From contig JASHQS010000155.1 in NCBI GenBank assembly GCA_030038995.1, positions 1-35,320 of the forward strand: DNA of 35,320 nucleotides, written 5' to 3'. Each line of letters starts with the position of its first letter. The first letter of the stretch is position 1. The stretch is from Xanthobacteraceae bacterium. Its GTDB lineage: Bacteria > Pseudomonadota > Alphaproteobacteria > Rhizobiales > Xanthobacteraceae. Position numbers and translations under genes: made by a program. This document shows positions 31,307 to 35,320 of the stretch, in pieces. The notes beneath the pieces were generated by a model that was given only the letters and a program-made list of their open reading frames with translations, had not been told where the DNA came from and searched no databases.

Positions 31307-32629
31307 TCAGGCGTCGTATTCGGCCGAAATGTCCTTGCCGGTATAGTCCGGCATCAGTGCCGCCGAAATCAGGCTGACCACCGCGCACAGCGCGATGTAG
31401 ACCGCGATGGCGTAGCCGGATTTATACGCCGCAAACAGCGCCGCGGCGATGAGCGGCGACGGCCCGCCCGCGATTATGGACGCGAGCTGGTAGCCGAGCG
31501 ATGAACCGCTATAGCGCAGGCGCGGCGTGAACGACTCGGCGATCAGTGCCGCCTGCGGGCCGTACTGCAGATCGTGCGGGATGAGCGACAGCACGATGGC
31601 GATGAACACCAATGCGGGGATCGTGGAATCCACCATGGCGAAATAGATGAACCCGAACACGCCCATCACCGCGGCGCCGATCAGGTACATGTTCTTTCGC
31701 CCGATGCGGTCGGACAGATGGCCGGCGATCGGTATGGTGAAGAACGACACGACTGCCGCCACCATGACGGCGGCGAGAATGAAGTTGCGCGGCATTTTCA
31801 GCATGCCGACCGCATAGGAATAGACGAACGCGGTGAAGATGTAGAATGGCGCCTGCTCGGCCATGCGCAAGAGCGCCGACAGGATGATCTCCTTGGGCTG
31901 CTTCTTGATGACTTCGGCAATCGGCGCGCTTTCTATCTTGTTTTGATCCAGGAGCTTCTGGAACACCGGCGTCTCGAGAATGCCGAGCCGAATCCACAGG
32001 CCGACGCCGACCAGAATGATCGACAGCAGGAACGGAATGCGCCAGCCCCAGACCGCGAACTGATCGCCCGCCACGTAGCTGAACAGCGCGATTGCCCCGG
32101 TCGACAGCAGCAGTCCGCAGGGCACGCCGAATTGCGGCCATGACGCGACCAGGCCGCGGTGGTTATTCCTGCGCGCCCATTCCATCGACATCAGCACCGA
32201 GCCGCCCCACTCGCCGCCGACGCCGAGGCCTTGAAATACGCGCAGGATGGTCAGAAGGATCGCACCCCAGATGCCGATCGAGGCATAGGTCGGCACGAAG
32301 GCAATGAGAAACGTGCCGATGCCCATGCACAGCAGCGTCGCGATCAGCGTCGCCTTGCGGCCGATGCGGTCGCCGTAATGGCCGAAAATCGCCGCCCCGA
32401 TCGGTCGTGCGATGAAGCCGATGAAATAGGTGCCGAATGCCAAGAGGGTGGCCGAGAGCGGATCCGCTTTGGGGAAATAGAGCTTGCCGAAGATCAGGCC
32501 CGCCGCTGTGCCGTAGATGAAGAAGTCGTACCACTCGATCGCGGTGCCGACCGTCGATGCGATGACGGCTTTGCGCAGATTGGCGCTGTGTTCTGCATCG
32601 GGCGGCGAGCCGTAAGTCGTCGATGCCAT
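31307..32629 (-). CDS. MFS transporter, metabolite:H+ symporter (MHS) family
   Basis: The product has 440 residues from the ATG at 32629, chosen because GGGGGAGGAAGG precedes it. Twelve membrane segments are expected. Family markers: ASTVGTAIEWYDFFIYGTAAGLIF at the start, ARPIGAAIFGHYGDRIGRKATL with the MFS loop 2-3 motif, RVFQGLGVGGEWGGSVLMSMEWA, and the symmetric GHLSDRIGRKNMYLIGA in the second half. The MHS family includes ProP, KgtP and ShiA, importing proline/betaine, 2-oxoglutarate or shikimate with protons; the substrate here is unknown. No operon partner is close. Confidence 0.9.
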   Translation of the reverse strand: MASTTYGSPPDAEHSANLRKAVIASTVGTAIEWYDFFIYGTAAGLIFGKLYFPKADPLSATLLAFGTYFIGFIARPIGAAIFGHYGDRIGRKATLIATLLCMGIGTFLIAFVPTYASIGIWGAILLTILRVFQGLGVGGEWGGSVLMSMEWARRNNHRGLVASWPQFGVPCGLLLSTGAIALFSYVAGDQFAVWGWRIPFLLSIILVGVGLWIRLGILETPVFQKLLDQNKIESAPIAEVIKKQPKEIILSALLRMAEQAPFYIFTAFVYSYAVGMLKMPRNFILAAVMVAAVVSFFTIPIAGHLSDRIGRKNMYLIGAAVMGVFGFIYFAMVDSTIPALVFIAIVLSLIPHDLQYGPQAALIAESFTPRLRYSGSSLGYQLASIIAGGPSPLIAAALFAAYKSGYAIAVYIALCAVVSLISAALMPDYTGKDISAEYDA

Positions 32630-32845
32630 TGCCTTCCTCCCCCTTCGCGTTATCTCGTTGCAGCGGGCTGCCGACAGCCCCCTCCGCAACCGACGATACG
32701 TCAGGAAACAACCGGTGGCTATAGACTTAAGGTCGGGCTTTGTCGGCACCGGGGCTGCAACATCGCAGCCGCGGTGCGACGTACAGCGCCGCAGGCGTGC
32801 AGTCGATTCCGCTTCGCGGAACCTGGGGCGGCCGGAAAACCCGGC

Positions 32846-33595
32846 TTATTGGGTCGGCTTGTTCGCCGCCATCACCGTAACGGGCGTGGCGCGATAATAG
32901 TCCGGGAACAGGCGCTGCAAATTCTCGACCTTGGGCAGGTCGTTGAAGACGATATACGGGTAGTCCGGGTGCAGGACGGCAAAGTCCTGATGGTAGGCTT
33001 CGGCCGGATAAAAGCCCGGCAGCTTCCCGACCTTGGTGACGATCGGCTCGGCAAAGACGTGCGCCTTGTCGAGCTGCGCGATGTAGGCCTCGGCGACGCG
33101 CTTCTGCTCGTCGTTGGCATAAAAGATTTCCGAGCGGTATTGCGTGCCGGCGTCCGGACCCTGGTAATTCAGCTCGGTCGGATTGTGCGCCACGGAGAAA
33201 TAGATCTGCAGAATCCTGCCGAGCGAGATTTGCCGCGGATCGAAGGTGATTTGCTCGGATTCGGCGTGCCCGGTAGTGCCGGTGCCGACCATCTCGTAAT
33301 GCGCCGTGGCCTTGTTGCCGCCGGCGTAGCCGGAAATCGCCTGGGTGACGCCCTTGGTGTGCTGATAGACGGCCTGCATGCCCCAGAAGCAACCGCCGGC
33401 GAGCACGATAGTTTGCCGTCCGCCGCCGGCGGGCGCTGCCGCGTCGAGAGCGGGAGGCGGAATGACGACCGCCGGCTCCGCGGCCTTGGCCGACAGCGTG
33501 ACGCCAAGCGCAAACGTCGCGGCGAACGCCGTTCCATAAAGCAGGCCGCGCATCGAGAGCCACCGACCAGCTTGCGTCCGTAATCTGCCCGCCAT
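32846..33595 (-). CDS. msrA: Exported peptide-methionine (S)-S-oxide reductase
   Basis: The start at 33595 is chosen because GAGGAGG sits immediately before it; an ATG at 33607 is part of that site and the ATG at 33553 is another option. The 249-residue product has an N-terminal Arg-rich stretch and a hydrophobic signal (about 17-38) ending at SAKAAEP, so periplasmic location is likely. The MsrA domain starts at about 60: GGCFWG with catalytic Cys69, GYAGG, HAESEQITFDP, and GTQYRSEIFY. Cys69 is the only cysteine in the mature protein, so the resolving cysteines found near the C-terminus of many MsrA proteins are absent. It repairs S-methionine sulfoxide; the reductant here must be external or membrane-linked. 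Confidence 0.9.
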   Translation of the reverse strand: MAGRLRTQAGRWLSMRGLLYGTAFAATFALGVTLSAKAAEPAVVIPPPALDAAAPAGGGRQTIVLAGGCFWGMQAVYQHTKGVTQAISGYAGGNKATAHYEMVGTGTTGHAESEQITFDPRQISLGRILQIYFSVAHNPTELNYQGPDAGTQYRSEIFYANDEQKRVAEAYIAQLDKAHVFAEPIVTKVGKLPGFYPAEAYHQDFAVLHPDYPYIVFNDLPKVENLQRLFPDYYRATPVTVMAANKPTQ

Positions 33596-33771
33596 GTCCT
33601 CCTCCATCGTCCCGCGTCTTGACAGCCCGCGCCGTTCCGCACCGCGCCGAACGTGGGTGACGTTCTAGAACGCCGCTCGCCGGTCGCGCCAATCACATTT
33701 GCCGCAGGCATCGCTCGCGCGCCGCTCACGGCGGCGTGTAGCCGGCGGCGCCTGTCATGCGGCGGCACCGC

Positions 33772-34575
33772 TCAGCCGCCGAGAAAATCGAGCGCGGCTT
33801 TGGCCACGGCCTCCGATTGTTCGAGATGCGGCAAGTGGCCGGCATTGGCGATCAGCTTGACCCGTGCGCCCTTGATGCGCCTGGCGAAGTCCTCCGCATA
33901 GACGGGCGCGACAATGCGGTCGCTGTCGCCCCAAACCAGCAAAGTCGGCGCGGCGATGCGATGAATACGATTCTTGAGCCCGCGGTCGGGCACCGGCCAG
34001 ACGAACTTGCCGGTGCAGGCCTGCGCCCAGACGAATGGCGCCAGCACGGCGGCACGCTCGTTGGCATCGCTTGGTACCGCAAAGAAGGCTTGCGCCGCGG
34101 CGCCTTGCGGCTCGGCGAACAGCGACGGCCGGCGTTCGTCGTCCCGCAACACCATCCAGTTCTTGACCGGATTGTCGTCGCGCCACAGCCCGACCGGATC
34201 GACCAGCACGAGCCTGTGCACCGAGCCCGGAACTGCGGCGGCAAATTCCGCGGCAACGAGTCCGCCGAACGAATGACCGACCAGCGCAAACGGCGCGGCA
34301 AGCGCAAGGCGATCGAACAGCTCGCCGTAATAGACCATGAGATCGAGCCAGCCGGAGAGCGCATGCACGGCGTTCTCGTCGCCGGGCGTGGTGCCCGGAT
34401 GCCGCGGGGCGTAAACCGTGCAGGTCCGCGCCAGGCGCGCGACAAAGCAGCGGTCGGGCGGCAGCCCCCAGGGCCCGTGCAGATAGACGAGCGGCGGTCC
34501 GTTGCCGGAAATCTCGACTTCGGTCTCGATCCGGTCCTGCCACAGCCGGATTCTGCGCGCTTCGGAAGCTGTCAT
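33772..34575 (-). CDS. Alpha/beta hydrolase
   Basis: The 267-residue protein starts at the ATG at 34575 (MTASEARRIRLWQDRIETEV); an earlier in-frame ATG at 34674 falls inside the neighbouring gene. The fold is classical: the oxyanion region is PLVYLHGPWG, the nucleophile elbow is GHSFGG, the acid lies in LLVWGDSDRIV, and the His in NAGHLPHLEQSE. No signal or membrane segment is seen. Substrate unknown; it could be an esterase, lactonase or C-C hydrolase. It is 17 bp downstream of the luciferase-like gene on the same strand, which suggests a two-gene unit where an oxygenase product is hydrolysed; this is inference from position. Confidence 0.87.
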   Translation of the reverse strand: MTASEARRIRLWQDRIETEVEISGNGPPLVYLHGPWGLPPDRCFVARLARTCTVYAPRHPGTTPGDENAVHALSGWLDLMVYYGELFDRLALAAPFALVGHSFGGLVAAEFAAAVPGSVHRLVLVDPVGLWRDDNPVKNWMVLRDDERRPSLFAEPQGAAAQAFFAVPSDANERAAVLAPFVWAQACTGKFVWPVPDRGLKNRIHRIAAPTLLVWGDSDRIVAPVYAEDFARRIKGARVKLIANAGHLPHLEQSEAVAKAALDFLGG

Positions 34576-34592
34576 GACCGAGCTCGCCGCGT

Positions 34593-35320
34593 TCAGGCGA
34601 CGGCCATGGCCGGAGCCGCTTGCTTGACGCGCAAACGCTGCGGCCACCAGCGGTCCTCGTATTCGTCGTCCCACAGAGGAGCGAGATGCGGCAGGATTTC
34701 GCGCCCGAACAGGTCGATGTTCCGCTTGCAGAGCGCTGTCGGCATCGAGCCGAAATGCAAAAGTGCCAAAAGATGACCCATACGAAGCCGCTTCGAATAC
34801 TCGACGAGCTGATCGCGGACGGTTCGCGGACTGCCCACCATGACGAAGCCGCGCTCGTAAAGGTCCTTGGCCTTTAGCTCGCCAAGCTTGACTTCGGCGC
34901 GTGGATTATGGGTGAGTGCCTGCCGCAGCGCTGGATATTCGAGGCAGCCGGGAATCTGTTGATAGTAGGCGGGCGTATAGAGCAGCTTGTGGAAGAAATA
35001 TTCGGCGTGCGGACCGTAAATCTCTTCCGCTTCGGCGTCGCTGTCGGCGACGCCGATCAACTGCAGAAAGCTTAAGCGGTGCGGATTGTCGTCGCGGCCC
35101 TTACTCGCCGCCAACTCCCAGTAACGGTCGGTCACCGCGGTCGCGTTCTTGGCGCCGTAATAGCTCAGATGGCAGAAGCAATGGTCGAGGCTGACCACGT
35201 ATTCGGCGGTCGAGGATATGCCTGAGCCCGGAATCCAGATCGGCGGATGCGGCTGCTGGATCGGGCGCGGCCACAGATTGACCATGCCGAGCTGATAATG
35301 CGTGCCGTTCCAGGCAAAAG
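34593..35320 (-). CDS. LLM-class flavin-dependent oxidoreductase, 5' end cut by window
   Basis: About 241 C-terminal residues are present; the frame is open through the window edge (FAWNGTHYQLG directly before MVNLWPRP). Features of bacterial luciferase-like monooxygenases are HPPIWIPGSGISSTAEYV, which sits after the missing flavin-binding N-half, LQLIGVADSDAEAEEI, and GFVMVGSPRTVRDQLVEYSKRL near the C-terminus. Such enzymes use FMNH2 (or F420) supplied by a partner reductase; no reductase gene lies in the window. Substrate unknown. It precedes the alpha/beta hydrolase by 17 bp on the same strand. Confidence 0.87.
   Translation of the reverse strand, partial: FAWNGTHYQLGMVNLWPRPIQQPHPPIWIPGSGISSTAEYVVSLDHCFCHLSYYGAKNATAVTDRYWELAASKGRDDNPHRLSFLQLIGVADSDAEAEEIYGPHAEYFFHKLLYTPAYYQQIPGCLEYPALRQALTHNPRAEVKLGELKAKDLYERGFVMVGSPRTVRDQLVEYSKRLRMGHLLALLHFGSMPTALCKRNIDLFGREILPHLAPLWDDEYEDRWWPQRLRVKQAAPAMAVA

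Noticed and set aside
32807-32845. Short hairpins (TTCCGC/GCGGAA and GCCGG/CCGGC) after msrA
   Set aside because: The stems are only 5-6 bp with no T-run, so they are too weak to call as terminators.

Overview
The window is about 35 kb of GC-rich DNA with strongly G/C-biased third codon positions. Its gene families (the aapJQMP amino-acid transporter, an alpha-2-macroglobulin/PBP1C pair, MHS-type MFS, several palindromic intergenic repeats) fit an alphaproteobacterial chromosome, most likely Hyphomicrobiales near Bradyrhizobium or Xanthobacteraceae. That placement is inference from gene style; there is no rRNA or marker phylogeny here. Most genes are ordinary housekeeping or transport genes, and I see no phage, CRISPR array, toxin-antitoxin pair or DNA-binding regulator.

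Left part (1-8.9 kb): a cut M24 metallopeptidase and a MetE-C-like zinc methyltransferase on the minus strand; an exported cupin convergent with and overlapping a membrane GGDEF protein; a plus-strand sulfur pair, cysteine synthase and 3-mercaptopyruvate sulfurtransferase; an NTF2-like protein; then repeat-rich DNA on both sides of an exported LTXXQ/Spy-like protein.

Middle (8.9-23 kb): the minus-strand aapJ-aapQ-aapM-aapP operon for general L-amino-acid uptake, divergent from a cystathionine beta-lyase-type gene; then a minus-strand envelope block of alpha-2-macroglobulin, penicillin-binding protein 1C and a PAP2 phosphatase. The first two are a well-known pair (protease trap plus peptidoglycan repair); the PAP2 gene downstream may add lipid-phosphate recycling.

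Right-middle (23-28.5 kb): a tRNA-Arg(UCU), then a 720-bp gene-poor stretch holding a decayed IS481-like transposase tail and short tandem duplications, then a four-gene sugar-type ABC importer (Tat-exported binding protein, ATPase, two permeases). The order tRNA, IS remnant, transport operon, inverted repeat suggests a small acquired segment, although no integrase or tRNA-end duplication is visible.

Right end (28.5-35.3 kb): an atypical SDR divergent from an aldo/keto reductase, a nucleotidyltransferase fragment, a possible 46-residue membrane protein, an MHS-family MFS transporter, an exported one-cysteine MsrA, an alpha/beta hydrolase and the C-terminal part of a luciferase-like monooxygenase that runs off the end. 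I did not find a clearly new biological system; the points most worth checking are the three-gene envelope module, the tRNA/IS/ABC segment, the one-cysteine exported MsrA and the clustered palindromic repeats.
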